A DNA stretch of 64,000 nt from Arthrobacter sulfonylureivorans (GTDB lineage: Bacteria; Actinomycetota; Actinomycetes; Actinomycetales; Micrococcaceae). The position numbers were made by a program, and so were the translations under genes. The stretch lies in assembly GCA_004000035.1 (NCBI GenBank), contig RJAE01000013.1:61915-125914 (forward strand), written 5' to 3'. How positions within the stretch are numbered: position 1 is the stretch's first letter; each line of letters starts with the position of its first letter. Below, piece by piece: positions 9,005-23,485 of this stretch. The notes beneath the pieces are model-generated. The model saw only the letters and a list, made by a program, of their open reading frames with translations, ran no database searches and was not told the origin of the DNA.

Positions 9005-9085
9005 TGCCCGAGGTGGGATTCGAACCCACACGAGTTTCCCCGCCGCATTTTGAGTGCGGTGCGTCTGCCGTTCCGCCACTCGGGC
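9005..9085 (-). tRNA. tRNA-Leu (anticodon CAA)
   Basis: Acceptor arms GCCCGAG/CTCGGGC pair perfectly with discriminator A. The anticodon stem CCGCA/TGCGG encloses loop CTCAAAA, giving anticodon CAA. The T arm is GTGGGTTCGAATCCCAC, and there is a long class-II variable arm. The 3' CCA is not encoded, as the next bases on the minus strand are CGT. Confidence 0.95.
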
Positions 9086-9226
9086 ATGCACCGGCTGCAA
9101 AAGTCGATCGTCCACACTGTGAAAACCGTCATGCTGCTTGGTGCGCGAATCTACTCTACATGCAGATAGGCTATTTCACGGAACCGACGCCATGGTGAAT
9201 GGCAACGAAACAGTCTAGGAGCGCCA

Positions 9227-9820
9227 GTGCCTGAACAAACCGAGTCTGCCCCCGCTCGCCGCGTCGTCGTAGCGGAGGACGAGACACTGATCCGCTTGGA
9301 CATCGTCGAGATCCTCCGCGGTGAGGGTTACGACGTCGTTGGCGAAGCCGATAATGGCGAAAAGGCTGTTGAGCTGGCCCAGGAACTGAAGCCGGACTTG
9401 GTCCTGATGGATGTGAAGATGCCGGTGATGGACGGGATCACCGCCGCGGAGCAGATCGTCAAGGCCCGTATTGCCCCGGTGGTGCTGCTGACCGCGTTCA
9501 GCCAGAAGGAACTGGTGGAGCGTGCCCGCGACGCCGGTGCCATGGCCTACGTGGTGAAGCCCTTTACGCCAGCGGATCTGATTCCGGCCATCGAGATCGC
9601 ACTGTCCCGACACGATGAGATCACCGCGCTGGAATCCGAGGTGTCCGACCTGCAGGAACAGTTCGAGACGCGGAAGCTGGTGGAGCGCGCCAAGAGCCTG
9701 CTGATCACCAAGATGGGTCTGACCGAGCCGGAGGCGTTCCGGTGGATCCAGAAGACGTCGATGGACCGCCGCCTGAGCATGCGCGAAGTCGCCGAGACGA
9801 TTATCAACCAGGTGAACTAG
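9227..9820 (+). CDS. pdtaR: ANTAR-domain response regulator, PdtaR-like
   Basis: A 197-residue two-domain regulator. Residues 12-125 form a receiver domain: acidic pocket AEDE, phospho-acceptor Asp in LVLMDVKMP, Thr in LLTAFS and Lys in VVKPFTP. A helical linker (LESEVSDLQEQFETRKL) leads to a C-terminal ANTAR RNA-binding domain (RAKSLLITKMGLTEPEAF, then SMREVAETII). ANTAR proteins act by binding twin-hexaloop RNAs to prevent termination. PdtaR in mycobacteria is phosphorylated by PdtaS. No kinase is adjacent here, which is usual for the family. The GTG start at 9227 is set by AGGAG 5-6 nt upstream. It is followed by a tandem repeat and a bidirectional terminator. Confidence 0.9.
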   Translation: MPEQTESAPARRVVVAEDETLIRLDIVEILRGEGYDVVGEADNGEKAVELAQELKPDLVLMDVKMPVMDGITAAEQIVKARIAPVVLLTAFSQKELVERARDAGAMAYVVKPFTPADLIPAIEIALSRHDEITALESEVSDLQEQFETRKLVERAKSLLITKMGLTEPEAFRWIQKTSMDRRLSMREVAETIINQVN

Positions 9821-9850
9821 CCGGGTCTCCACGCGGCCGCGAGCGGCGTT

Positions 9851-9959
9851 GGTCGACCACCGATGTGAACGGGCGGCCTTGGTCGACCACCGATGTGAAC
9901 GGGCGGCCTTGGTCGACCACCGATGTGAACGGGCGGCCTTGGTCGACCACCGATGTGAA
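9851..9959. repeat. 30-bp tandem repeat, 3.6 copies
   Basis: Three identical 30-bp units begin at 9851, 9881 and 9911. A partial fourth begins at 9941 and diverges after 19 bases. Each unit opens with the palindrome GGTCGACC. The array fills the gap between the pdtaR stop and the shared terminator. The repeats have no spacers, so this is a minisatellite, not a CRISPR. An 86-aa minus-strand reading frame through it is only the repeat translated. Confidence 0.95.
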
Positions 9960-9963
9960 AGAA

Positions 9964-9997
9964 CGGGCTCCGGAAATCTTCCGGAGCCCGTTTCTCT
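9964..9997. terminator. Bidirectional rho-independent terminator between pdtaR and pyk
   Basis: Perfect 11-bp stem CGGGCTCCGGA (9964-9974) and its complement (9980-9990) with loop AATCT. TTTCTCT follows on the plus strand and TTCTTTCA on the minus strand, so it can serve both converging genes. Confidence 0.9.
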
Positions 9998-10006
9998 ATG
10001 GAGCAG

Positions 10007-11491
10007 CTAGGATACCGGCCACGGTCCGACCTTTTCGGGGCGCGGGTGCGAGTGTCCGTTGAGCACTTCGCCGGCATCGGCCAGGTCTCCCACCCGGTGG
10101 ACCTTGAGCGAGTTGGTGGAGCCGGCCTTGCCGGGGGGCGAACCGGCGGCGATGACCACCAAGTCGTCGATCTCCACTAGGCCTCGTTCGTAGAGGATCC
10201 GGTCTACCTGGGCGGTCATTTGATCGGTGTGCTCCACGAATTCGACGACGAGCGGCTGGATCCCCCACGTCAGCGAGAGCACGTTCAGCGTGGATTGCAG
10301 CGGGGTGAAGGCGTACACCGGCCGGCCGGGACGCAGCCGGCTCAACCGTCGGGCCGAGTCGCCGGACTGGGTGAAGGTACAGATGTACTTGGCATCCAGC
10401 TGGTCGGCAATCTGCACGGCCGCCCGGGTGATGGCGCCGCCGCGGGTCTTTGGCTGGCTGCCCAGCGGCGGCACGCGGTCCAGGCCGTGCTGCTCGGTGG
10501 ACTCGATAATCCGCGCCATGGTCTGGACCGTTTCCAGCGGGTACTTGCCCACGCTGGTTTCGCCGGAGAGCATGACGGCGTCGGCCCCGTCGAGTACGGC
10601 GTTGGCGCAGTCCGAGGCTTCCGCCCGCGTGGGCCGGGGGTTGTCGATCATCGATTCGAGCACCTGGGTGGCAACAATCACCGGCTTGGCCCAGCGGCGG
10701 GCAAGTTCAATCGCGCGCTTCTGCACCAGCGGCACGTCCTCGAGCGGCAACTCCACGCCCAGATCACCGCGGGCCACCATGATGGCATCGAACGCGTCGA
10801 TGATCTCCTCGATCGCATCCACCGCCTGCGGCTTCTCGATCTTGGCGATCACCGGCACCCGCCGGCCCTCTTCGTCCATGATCTCGTGGACCCGCTGGAC
10901 GTCGGCGGCGTTGCGCACAAAGGACAACGCCACCATGTCGACGCCGGTCTTGAGGGACCAGCGCAGATCGTCCTCGTCCTTCTCGCTCAAGGCAGGGACG
11001 TTGACGGCCACGCCGGGCAGGTTGATGCCCTTGTTGTTGGACACCGCGCCCGCCACAGTCACTTCAGTGACCACCTTGACGTCGTCCACTTCAATCGCCT
11101 TCAGCGCCACCTTGCCGTCGTCGATCAGCAAGGAGTCGCCCACCTTGACGTCGCCGGGCAAGCCCTTGTGCGTCGTCGAGCAGATTTCGGCGGTTCCTTC
11201 CACGTCCTCGGTGGTGATGGTGAACCGGTCCCCCACCGCCAGGTGGTGGGGGCCATCCACGAACCTGCCCAGCCGGATCTTAGGGCCCTGCAGGTCCGCG
11301 AAGATCCCCACCGGCCTGCCCAGCTCGGCCGATGCCCTGCGGACGTTGTCGTAGGTCTGCTGATGCACGCCATAGTCGCCATGGCTCATGTTCATCCGGG
11401 CCACGTCCACCCCGGCCTTCAGGACGGCCAGGGTGCTCTCATAGCTGGCGATGGCAGGGCCGAAGGTTGCAACGATTTTTGCGCGTCTCAT
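10007..11491 (-). CDS. pyk: Pyruvate kinase
   Basis: A 494-residue glycolytic enzyme converting phosphoenolpyruvate and ADP to pyruvate and ATP. Family motifs are RRAKIVATFGPA at the N-terminus, ARMNMSHGDY, the catalytic-lysine region PVIAKIEKPQAVDAI, metal-binding ARGDLGVELP, and KPVIVATQVLESM. The C-terminal domain (GAITRAAVQIA onward) is complete. A TAGGGT hexamer ends 6 nt before the ATG, suggesting a leaderless or near-leaderless transcript. It converges on pdtaR. Confidence 0.95.
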   Translation of the reverse strand: MRRAKIVATFGPAIASYESTLAVLKAGVDVARMNMSHGDYGVHQQTYDNVRRASAELGRPVGIFADLQGPKIRLGRFVDGPHHLAVGDRFTITTEDVEGTAEICSTTHKGLPGDVKVGDSLLIDDGKVALKAIEVDDVKVVTEVTVAGAVSNNKGINLPGVAVNVPALSEKDEDDLRWSLKTGVDMVALSFVRNAADVQRVHEIMDEEGRRVPVIAKIEKPQAVDAIEEIIDAFDAIMVARGDLGVELPLEDVPLVQKRAIELARRWAKPVIVATQVLESMIDNPRPTRAEASDCANAVLDGADAVMLSGETSVGKYPLETVQTMARIIESTEQHGLDRVPPLGSQPKTRGGAITRAAVQIADQLDAKYICTFTQSGDSARRLSRLRPGRPVYAFTPLQSTLNVLSLTWGIQPLVVEFVEHTDQMTAQVDRILYERGLVEIDDLVVIAAGSPPGKAGSTNSLKVHRVGDLADAGEVLNGHSHPRPEKVGPWPVS

Positions 11492-11537
11492 ATCCCTACC
11501 CTAATCAGAATGCGGCGGGCGCGCAGGCAATGCCATG

Positions 11538-12990
11538 CTAAGGCAGCACCGCGATCGGCCGGTCTTCCGGCGCAACCGGGGCGTGCAGCCGGGTGGTGCC
11601 GGTCAGCCACTCGTCCACGGCAGCGGCACAGGCGCGGCCTTCGGCGATGGCCCACACGATCAGGGACTGTCCGCGGCCGGCGTCGCCGGCTACAAAGATG
11701 CCCTCGGCACTGGTCATGTATCTGCCGTCCCGGCCGACATTTCCGCGCTGGTCGAAGGCCGCGTCGACCTGCTCGCCCAGCTCGGTTTGCTCCGGCCCTG
11801 TGAAGCCCAGCGACAAGAGCACCAGGTCTGCCAGGATTTCCCGTTCGGTGCCGGGCTTGGGCACCCGCCCGCCGTCCACGTACTCGGTTTCGGCTACCTT
11901 AAGGGCAGTGACCACGCCGTTCTCGCCCACGTACTCAACGGTGGAGGCAAGGTAGGTCCGTTCGCCGCCCTCCTCATGCGCGCTGGCCACTTCGAACAGC
12001 GTGGGGAACGTCGGCCATGGCTGATGTGCGGCACGCTCGGCCGGCGGCTGCTTGCCAATGGCCAGTGTGGTCACCGAGGCGGCCTGCTGCCGGTGCGCCG
12101 TGCCCAGGCAGTCGGCGCCGGTGTCGCCGCCGCCGAGGATCACCACGTGCTTTCCCCGCGCGTCGATCTGATCGGGGATCGATTCCCCGGCCACCACCCG
12201 GTTGGCCTGAACCAGGTAATCCATGGCGAAGTGCACGCCCGACAGCTCACGGCCGGGCAACGGCAGGTCTCGCGGCACGGTGGCGCCGGTGGCGATCACC
12301 ACGGCGTCGTAGCGGCGGCGCAGCTGATCCCAGCTGATGTCCTTGCCCGCTTCGATCCCGGTACGGAAGCGTGTGCCCTCGGCGCGCATCTGGTCCAGCC
12401 GGCGGTCCAGATATTGCTTCTCCATCTTGAAGTCCGGGATGCCGTAACGCAGCAAGCCGCCGATCTTGTCGTCGCGTTCATAGACCGCTACGGTGTGGCC
12501 GGCCCGCGTCAATTGCTGCGCCACAGCGAGCCCTGCGGGACCGGATCCGACGACGGCGATGGTGTGGCCGCTCAACCGTTCCGGGGCATGCGGCGTGACC
12601 CAGCCCTGGTCGAAGGCTTCCTCGATCACCGAGACTTCCACCTGCTTGATCGTCACTGCCGGCTGGTTGATACCCAGTACGCAGGACGCCTCGCAGGGTG
12701 CCGGGCACAGCCGGCCGGTGAATTCCGGGAAGTTGTTGGTGGCGTGCAGCCGTTCAATCGCTTCCTGGCCCATGTCGCGCCAGGTCAGATCGTTCCACTC
12801 CGGGATCAGGTTGCCCAGCGGGCAGCCCTGGTGGCAGAACGGGATGCCACAGTCCATGCAGCGGCCCGCCTGGCTGCGGAGCACGCCCTTCTCCTGCGCC
12901 TCGTAGACTTCTTTCCAGTCCATGATGCGCACGGGGACGGGACGGCGCGGCTGGGTCTCCCGTTCACGTACTTTCAAAAATCCGCGTGGA

Positions 12991-12998
<8 letters not shown>
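11538..12998 (-). CDS. gltD: Glutamate synthase (NADPH) small subunit
   Basis: A 486-residue FAD-dependent subunit that passes NADPH electrons to the large subunit for glutamate formation. The N-terminal part has two cysteine sets for 4Fe-4S clusters ([16 protein letters not shown] and [12 protein letters not shown]). Two Rossmann motifs follow, [13 protein letters not shown] and [13 protein letters not shown], and the C-terminal FAD motif is [18 protein letters not shown]. Its start overlaps the gltB stop by 8 bp, so the two subunits are translationally coupled. Confidence 0.95.
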
Positions 12999-17622
<4,624 letters not shown>

Positions 17623-18090
17623 CTGAACTTCCTTCTCCTAGATGTGCGTGAGAAGGGGACGGCACTGGCCCCGCCCGGTTCAGCTTGCGGACAAGCCGGC
17701 CCGTGATGCACTGAGGAATCCGTGGCATACTCCCCCGGAACAGCGCATTCGATGTTCAGAGTTCGGATGGGGCCGCAAGGATAAACGGTGCGGTCGATCA
17801 GCCACGACCGCCGGGGACCGCACTGGTGGTGCGCCTTGACCGGCGGATTATCCACGTCAGTGTGGTCGGCACGCTGCATTTCTGCCTCCGGGCGGTAGTC
17901 CGGGATGGTGCGCACCTGTTCGTTCCGGTCTGCCGATGAGGGCCGACCGATCCGCAGAACCTGTCAGTTCTACGGTAGAGCGACGATAGCACGACGGGCC
18001 CCCTGTAACCCAGATTTTTCCGGAATTTTAACGAGGGTTTTCCAGATTGTTAACAGCGGATTCTGAGCAGTGCGTCGAGACGAAAGCACA
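17623..18090. other. Gene-free region upstream of gltB
   Basis: No coding sequence that I can support. It should hold the gltB promoter and leader. Short stems are visible (for example GCTTG/CAAGC near 17690), and an AT-richer segment lies around 18010-18060 on the upstream side. I recognise no known riboswitch class here. Confidence 0.4.
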
Positions 18091-18132
18091 AAGCCGCCGG
18101 AACGAACGCGGGTGCATTCGTTCCGGCGGCTT
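18091..18132 (-). terminator. Hairpin terminator after lgt
   Basis: Perfect 16-bp inverted repeat (18091-18106 with 18117-18132, 10-base loop) just past the lgt stop. On the minus strand it is followed by TGTGCTTTCG, a weak T-tract. Confidence 0.7.
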
Positions 18133-18142
18133 CACGGGCTCG

Positions 18143-19321
18143 CTAGTCCTGGCCCCGCTTGTTCTCCGCCCCTTCGGCCCTCAACGGATTCGTGGTGCCC
18201 TGGGCGTCTGCGGCGGCGGGCCGCTCGCTGTCCGAGCCGGGTTCCGCCGCGGGTACTTCGCCGCCCTTCTCCCCCGCTGCCGGGGAGGACTCGGCGTCGC
18301 CGTGCGAGGCAGTGGCGGCCTCGCCGTGCGCGGCCGGAACAGCATCGTCACGGGAGGCAGGGACACCGTCGTGGTCCGTGGAAGCGTCCTGGCGCACCTC
18401 GGCCGTTTCCGCAGCCGGTTCCACGCTGTCCGCGTCGCCAGTCGGTGCCCTGCCCGGCAGGTACACCGAATCGGTCTCCGCGGTGCGCGGCTGCCGCGCG
18501 AGCACGATGAAGATCACCACGGCGGCGACCAGCAGCAGTAGCGATGTCCAGACATTCAGGCGCTGGGTGATGCCCAGGATCGTGATCATCTCTGCATCGT
18601 CGATGCGCAGCATTTCGATCCAGATCCGGCCGAGTGTGTAGAACGCGACGTACAACCAGAACAGCATGCCGCGGCGGAACTTGAAGCGTTTGTCCAGCAG
18701 CAGCAGCAGTGCCACGCCGGCCAGGTTCCACAGCGACTCATACAGGAAGGTGGGGTGGAACAAGGTTCCACGCGCCGCGTCGGCCGGGAAGTTGGGGCTG
18801 TCCGCGTCGACCTGAAGACCCCAGGGCAGCGTGGTGGGCGCGCCAAAGAGCTCCTGGTTGAACCAGTTGCCCCAGCGCCCGATGGCCTGGGCCAGCAGAA
18901 CGCCGGGGGCGGCTGCGTCCATGAAGGCCGGCAGCTTGATCCCAGCCCTGCGGCACGCGATCCAGGCGCCCAGCAGGCCGAAGGCCACCGCACCCCAAAT
19001 GCCCAGCCCGCCGCGCCAGATCTGCGGAATGAGGGCCAGATCGCCGTTCGGCCCAAAGTACGCATCGGGCGAAGAGAAGACGTGGTAGAGGCGGCCGCCG
19101 ATGATGCCGAACGGGATGGCCCAGATGGCCGCGTCCCAGATGAATTCGTCGGGTCCGCCGCGGGCCTTCCAGCGGCGGCTGGTGAGCCACAGCGCCGCCA
19201 CAATGCCCAGCAGGATGCACAGCGCATAAGCGTGGATCGTGAGCGGGCCGATGCTGAATCCGGACCAGCCGGGGCTGGGGATGGATGCCGGGACGGCCAT
19301 TGCAATAGTCGTGCTGTACAC
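18143..19321 (-). CDS. lgt: Prolipoprotein diacylglyceryl transferase
   Basis: Transfers diacylglycerol from phosphatidylglycerol to the lipobox cysteine of prelipoproteins at the membrane. The 392-residue protein has about seven membrane helices. The Lgt signature region is present (IIGGRLYHVFSS and AIGRWGNWFNQELFGAPT, the latter with the essential Arg-Asn-Glu residues). The last 110 or so residues form a hydrophilic acidic Ala/Glu/Asp-rich tail absent from short Lgt proteins but common in actinobacteria. It starts with GTG at 19321 behind AGAGGA and follows trpA on the same strand by 76 bp, so may be cotranscribed. Confidence 0.95.
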   Translation of the reverse strand: MYSTTIAMAVPASIPSPGWSGFSIGPLTIHAYALCILLGIVAALWLTSRRWKARGGPDEFIWDAAIWAIPFGIIGGRLYHVFSSPDAYFGPNGDLALIPQIWRGGLGIWGAVAFGLLGAWIACRRAGIKLPAFMDAAAPGVLLAQAIGRWGNWFNQELFGAPTTLPWGLQVDADSPNFPADAARGTLFHPTFLYESLWNLAGVALLLLLDKRFKFRRGMLFWLYVAFYTLGRIWIEMLRIDDAEMITILGITQRLNVWTSLLLLVAAVVIFIVLARQPRTAETDSVYLPGRAPTGDADSVEPAAETAEVRQDASTDHDGVPASRDDAVPAAHGEAATASHGDAESSPAAGEKGGEVPAAEPGSDSERPAAADAQGTTNPLRAEGAENKRGQD

Positions 19322-19397
19322 CAGATTCGTCCTCTAGGCCGAAGTTTGCAGGTCGGGGCGTGGCCGCGGGCGAGCCGCTGACCCACCGGTCATTCTG

Positions 19398-20201
19398 TCA
19401 GGCGCGGGCTGTGCCTTCGCTCAGCCGCGCCGCCAGTGCGCCCAGTGCTTGCACACCGGAGTGGCCGAGTTCGGCCACCAGCGCCGTACCCACGATGGCG
19501 CCCTCGGCGTAAGCGCCGATCTCCCGCACGTGCTCGGCGCTGGAGACACCCAGGCCGACGCACACCCGTTCGGCGCCGGCCTCGTGGGCGGCCTTGACCA
19601 CCTGCTCGGCTGCGCTGGAGACATTCTCGCGGGCGCCGGTGACGCCCATGATCGACACCGCGTAGACAAAGCCGCGGCTGGCCTTAACCGTCATGGCCAT
19701 CCGTTCCGGCGAGGACGAGGGAGCAACCAGGAACACCCGGTCCAACCCGTACTTGTCCGAAGCCTCGAACCATTCGGCGGCCTCGTCCGGAATCAGGTCC
19801 GGCGTGATCAGCCCGGCGCCGCCGGCCTCTGCCAACCGGCGGGAGAATTCGTCAACCCCCATCCGCATGACCGGGTTCCAGTACGTCATCACCAGCACGG
19901 CGGCGTCGCAGCGGGCGGTGATGCCGGCGACAATCTCGAACACCTGGCTGACCCGGAAGCCGTCCTTCAGCGCCTGGACCGTGGCGGCTTGGATGACCGC
20001 ACCGTCCATCACCGGGTCGGAGTACGGAATGCCGATCTCGATGACATCGGTGCCGTTCTCCGCCAGCGCGACGGCGGCATCGATGGTGGTCTGGACGTCC
20101 GGGTACCCTGCGGGCAGGTAGCCCACCAGGGCGGTCCGGCCCGCGGCCAGGGCGCGGTCGATGGCGGCCGCCGACTTGCTGGCGGTAGCGGTATTGTTCA
20201 C
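19398..20201 (-). CDS. trpA: Tryptophan synthase alpha subunit
   Basis: A 267-residue TIM barrel cleaving indole-3-glycerol phosphate to indole and glyceraldehyde 3-phosphate. The catalytic Glu and Asp sit in [16 protein letters not shown], and the phosphate-binding end reads [14 protein letters not shown] start it at the GTG at 20201, which overlaps the trpB stop by 4 bp (GTGA) and has GGAG about 8 nt before it. The open frame further upstream lies inside trpB. Confidence 0.95.
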   Translation of the reverse strand: MNNTATASKSAAAIDRALAAGRTALVGYLPAGYPDVQTTIDAAVALAENGTDVIEIGIPYSDPVMDGAVIQAATVQALKDGFRVSQVFEIVAGITARCDAAVLVMTYWNPVMRMGVDEFSRRLAEAGGAGLITPDLIPDEAAEWFEASDKYGLDRVFLVAPSSSPERMAMTVKASRGFVYAVSIMGVTGARENVSSAAEQVVKAAHEAGAERVCVGLGVSSAEHVREIGAYAEGAIVGTALVAELGHSGVQALGALAARLSEGTARA

Positions 20202-21526
20202 AGTTGCTCTCCTTCGGAGCCGATTCCGGCCTCGGGTGATTCCTGCGGCAGCAGGCCGAACCACTCGGCGGCGGTGGCCACGTCCTTGTCGCCCCGGCCC
20301 GACAGGTTCACCACGATGATGACGTCCTGCGGATTGTCTTTGCCCTCGGTCAGGCGCTTGCCCACCCGCAGCGCACCGGCCAGGGCATGCGACGATTCGA
20401 TCGCGGGGATGATCCCCTCGGTCCGGCACAGCAGACGGAAGGCATCCATGGCTTCGGTGTCGGTGACCGGTTCGTAACTGGCCCTGCCAATGTCCGCCAG
20501 GTAGGAGTGCTCGGGTCCGACGCCGGGGTAATCGAGTCCGGCGGAGATTGAATGCGACTCGATGGTCTGGCCGTCCTCGTCCTGCATCAGGTAGGAGCGT
20601 GCGCCGTGCAGCACACCGGGCCGGCCCAACGTGATGGTTGCGGCATGGCGGCCGGTGTCCACACCGTCGCCGCCGGCTTCGAAGCCGTACAGCGCCACCT
20701 GGCGGTCGTCCAGGAAGCCATGGAAGATGCCGATGGCGTTGGAGCCGCCACCGATGCAGGCACAGACTGCGTCCGGCAGGCGTCCGGTTTGATCCAGGAT
20801 CTGGGCGCGGGCCTCCTCGCCGATGACCTCATGGAAGTAGCGCACCAGCGCGGGGAAGGGATGGGCACCGGCCGCGGTGCCCAGCAGGTAGTGGGTGTTG
20901 TGCACGTTGGCTACCCAGTCACGCAGGGCTTCGTTAATCGCGTCCTTGAGCGTCTGCGACCCGGCGGTGACCGGAACGACGGTAGCTCCGAGCAGTTCCA
21001 TCCGGGCCACATTCAGGGCCTGCCGGCGGGTGTCTTCGGCACCCATGTAGACCACGCACTCCAAGCCGAGCAGGGCGGCCGCGGTGGCGCTGGCCACGCC
21101 GTGCTGGCCGGCCCCGGTCTCCGCGATGATCCGGGTCTTGCCCATGCGCTGTGCCAGCAGGGCCTGGCCCAACACGTTGTTGATCTTGTGCGAGCCGGTA
21201 TGGTTCAGGTCTTCGCGCTTGAGGAAGATCCGGGCGCCGCCGGCATGCTGGGAGAAGCGCTTGGCTTCGGTCAGCAGCGAGGGCCGCCCCGAGTAGTTCT
21301 TGTTCAGCTCGGCGACCTGGGCGATGAACTCGGGGTCGGCTTTTGCCTTTTCGAAGGTGTCTTCCAGCTCGTCCAGCGCCGCAATCAGGGATTCGGGCAT
21401 CCAGCGCCCGCCGAAGGCGCCGAAGTACGGCCCGGGGGCATGGCGCAGGCTGCTTCCGGCGAGGAAAGCGTCGACTGCTTCCTGTGGGTTTCCGGACTCG
21501 GCCGGGGTGTCGGGGCTCTGCGTCAT
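20198..21526 (-). CDS. trpB: Tryptophan synthase beta subunit
   Basis: A 442-residue PLP enzyme joining indole and serine to make tryptophan. The PLP lysine is in [14 protein letters not shown]. The phosphate-binding loop is GGGSNAIG, and the N-terminal [10 protein letters not shown] and AETGAGQHG blocks are conserved. Length and ends match the canonical TrpB1 type. It is coupled to trpA by a 4-bp overlap and lies 92 bp after trpC. Confidence 0.97.
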   Translation of the reverse strand: MTQSPDTPAESGNPQEAVDAFLAGSSLRHAPGPYFGAFGGRWMPESLIAALDELEDTFEKAKADPEFIAQVAELNKNYSGRPSLLTEAKRFSQHAGGARIFLKREDLNHTGSHKINNVLGQALLAQRMGKTRIIAETGAGQHGVASATAAALLGLECVVYMGAEDTRRQALNVARMELLGATVVPVTAGSQTLKDAINEALRDWVANVHNTHYLLGTAAGAHPFPALVRYFHEVIGEEARAQILDQTGRLPDAVCACIGGGSNAIGIFHGFLDDRQVALYGFEAGGDGVDTGRHAATITLGRPGVLHGARSYLMQDEDGQTIESHSISAGLDYPGVGPEHSYLADIGRASYEPVTDTEAMDAFRLLCRTEGIIPAIESSHALAGALRVGKRLTEGKDNPQDVIIVVNLSGRGDKDVATAAEWFGLLPQESPEAGIGSEGEQL

Positions 21527-21618
21527 GGCGGTCCTGTCTAGTACTGGGGGCAGGCCGCGGAGCCACGGATGGCCGCTGCCTGCCCCTGAAGGATTCTTAT
21601 GTCGTACGGGCCGTTGCC

Positions 21619-22437
21619 TCAGCGGCGGGCGGCAACGGCTTCGGAGCCGGCCGCGCCGAACTCGGCAACGGTTGCTTCCGGATCGCCCATCGTGACCAGC
21701 GCTTCGCCCACCAGGACGGCGTTGGCACCCTGGCTTGCGTAGTCGCGGACATCTGCCACCGATCGGACACCCGATTCCGCCACCACCACTGCGCCGGCCG
21801 GGATCCTGCCCGCAAGCTCCGCGAACAGTGAGCGGTCCACGTCCAGCGTCTTGAGGTTGCGGACGTTGACTCCGATGATGCGTGCGCCAACGGCCACGGC
21901 CCGGTCGATTTCCTCGGCGGTGTGCGTCTCCACCAAGGCGTTCATGCCCAGTTCGTGCGTGAGGGCCAGCAAGGCTTTCAGATCGGTATCGTCCAAGGCG
22001 GCGACGATCAGCAGCACCAGGTCTGCACCGTGGGCGCGGGCCTCGAAGATCTGGTATTCCTCAACGTTGAAGTCCTTGCGCAGCAGCGGTAGGTCAACCA
22101 CGGCGCGCACGGCGTCGAAGTCGGCCAGCGAGCCGTTGAACCTGCGCTGCTCGGTCAAGACGCTGATGACGGCGGCGCCGCCGCGTTCGTAAGCGGCGCC
22201 GAGTTCGGCGGGGTCGGCGATCGAGGCAAGCTCTCCCTTCGACGGGCTCTTGCGCTTGACCTCGGCGATCACCTTCAGTGCGGCACGGGGGGAATCGTTG
22301 CCGCCCAAGGCAGCGTAGGCGTCACGCGCTGCAGGCGCTTCGGCGGCCAGTCGCTTGATCTCCGCGAGCGGCACCTGGGCGCGCCGGGATTCGAGGTCTT
22401 CCCGGACCCCAACGATGATGTCGTCGAGAACGGTCAC
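21619..22437 (-). CDS. trpC: Indole-3-glycerol phosphate synthase
   Basis: A 272-residue TIM barrel that closes the ring of the carboxyphenylamino-deoxyribulose phosphate intermediate. It has the family motif [13 protein letters not shown] (catalytic Lys and substrate-binding residues), then [18 protein letters not shown] and [15 protein letters not shown]. It starts at GTG 22437, two bases after the stop of the preceding small membrane protein. trpD and trpG are not in this cluster. Confidence 0.96.
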   Translation of the reverse strand: MTVLDDIIVGVREDLESRRAQVPLAEIKRLAAEAPAARDAYAALGGNDSPRAALKVIAEVKRKSPSKGELASIADPAELGAAYERGGAAVISVLTEQRRFNGSLADFDAVRAVVDLPLLRKDFNVEEYQIFEARAHGADLVLLIVAALDDTDLKALLALTHELGMNALVETHTAEEIDRAVAVGARIIGVNVRNLKTLDVDRSLFAELAGRIPAGAVVVAESGVRSVADVRDYASQGANAVLVGEALVTMGDPEATVAEFGAAGSEAVAARR

Positions 22438-22439
22438 GC

Positions 22440-22721
22440 TTAGTGTCCGCTGCCCTGGATCTTGCTGCCGTCCACGCCGTAGCCGGCCTTCTTCATGATC
22501 CAGCCGGCGATCAGGCCGAGGAACATCACCACCACGCCGGCCCAGAAAACCACGTTCGAGGCCATGGCGAAACCGATGCCGGACACGATGGAGCCGGCGA
22601 TCATGATGAACACGCAGGTCCAGGCGGCAGGGCTGTTGCCGTGGCCGATGACTTCGTCGTGGATGCTGCCTGCCGGATCCGTCTTCATTGCGGTTTCGGT
22701 GGCGGTGGCGTGGTTGGCCAT
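22440..22721 (-). CDS. HGxxPAAW-family small membrane protein
   Basis: A 93-residue protein with the motif HGNSPAAW at residues 27-34, then two membrane helices (about 35-55 and 57-76) and a short tail. The motif defines a small actinobacterial family of unknown function usually found among trp genes. It sits between the trp-associated membrane protein and trpC, with GAGGGAG before its ATG. Its conserved place suggests a role tied to tryptophan synthesis or the membrane, which is inference. Confidence 0.8.
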   Translation of the reverse strand: MANHATATETAMKTDPAGSIHDEVIGHGNSPAAWTCVFIMIAGSIVSGIGFAMASNVVFWAGVVVMFLGLIAGWIMKKAGYGVDGSKIQGSGH

Positions 22722-22840
22722 GATGTTTCTCCCTCTAAACGGTTCTGCTACTTCATTCTGCCATTGTTTGGCGGCATGGCAGGCCAGTGTGACACGCTGA
22801 CCGGCGGCCCGGCCTTCCGTCCGGAGCCGGTGCCGGCGGT

Positions 22841-23485
22841 TCAGTCGGTCGGATCCTCGCCGCGGCTGAGCTGGTCCCAGCTGTCGATTTCGTCGACGCT
22901 GCCGGCCCGGTCGGAGGGCATGCCGTCGGCCTGTCGCTCAGCAGCCGGCACGTACTTCTTCGATGCGGCCCATGACCGGCCGGCCAGCACCAGCCAGATG
23001 GCCGTCGCCACCAGCAAAATCCCGGCCACGGCCGCGAGGTAGGGAAAGACAGTGACGACGACGTCGGCCTCTCCCCCGATCTGGCCGGTTGCCTCGCCGA
23101 TCGCGGCCGAGGCGGCGGCCGCGGGATTGGCGATCACGGCCAAGCTCGCTGCGGCAATGCCGATGCCGGCCGCTGCGAGCAGCACGGCGATCACGATGCG
23201 CGCAATCCTGCCGGCAATGGACGCGGCCAATGCCGCGGCCAGCGCCACCAGGGCCAGGGCCGTCACGGCGGTGGCGGCGTCGCTGCCGGCCACGCTGACG
23301 TCCGGTGTCTGGACCCGGGTTCCCGGGAGGTGGGCGGTGAGCCACGTTTGCGTCGTTGTCCCGAAGGCAGCCAGCGCGACCGCCACCGCGGCGAGCACCA
23401 CCATGCCCTTGCGCTGCCAGCGCGAGCCGCCCGTCCTCCGCTCCGGTTCCTGGCCCTTGGCCGGCGTGATCTTGTCCTCGCTCAT
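22841..23485 (-). CDS. Tryptophan-biosynthesis-associated membrane protein (TIGR02234/Trp_oprn_chp family)
   Basis: A 214-residue protein with four predicted membrane helices: VVLAAVAVALAAFGTTT, AVTALALVALAAALAASI, IVIAVLLAAAGIGIAAASL, and one after AAVAGILLVATAIWLV. A loop after helix 1 contains TWLTAHLPG. The basic N-terminus and acidic C-terminus are soluble. This arrangement, and overlap with the trpE stop, matches the family found in actinobacterial trp operons. The function is unknown, and transport or complex anchoring has not been shown. Confidence 0.8.
   Translation of the reverse strand: MSEDKITPAKGQEPERRTGGSRWQRKGMVVLAAVAVALAAFGTTTQTWLTAHLPGTRVQTPDVSVAGSDAATAVTALALVALAAALAASIAGRIARIVIAVLLAAAGIGIAAASLAVIANPAAAASAAIGEATGQIGGEADVVVTVFPYLAAVAGILLVATAIWLVLAGRSWAASKKYVPAAERQADGMPSDRAGSVDEIDSWDQLSRGEDPTD

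Noticed and set aside
9851-9959. Tandem repeat as a CRISPR array
   Set aside because: The units are contiguous with no spacers, and no cas genes are nearby.
10220-11803. Long plus-strand frame (527 codons) opposite pyk
   Set aside because: It mirrors pyk in high-GC DNA, has no family resemblance and is His/Arg/Gln-rich, as antisense frames of GC-rich genes are.
17623-18090. Known riboswitch or glutamine-type RNA upstream of gltB
   Set aside because: Stems are present, but I could match no conserved motif of a known class.
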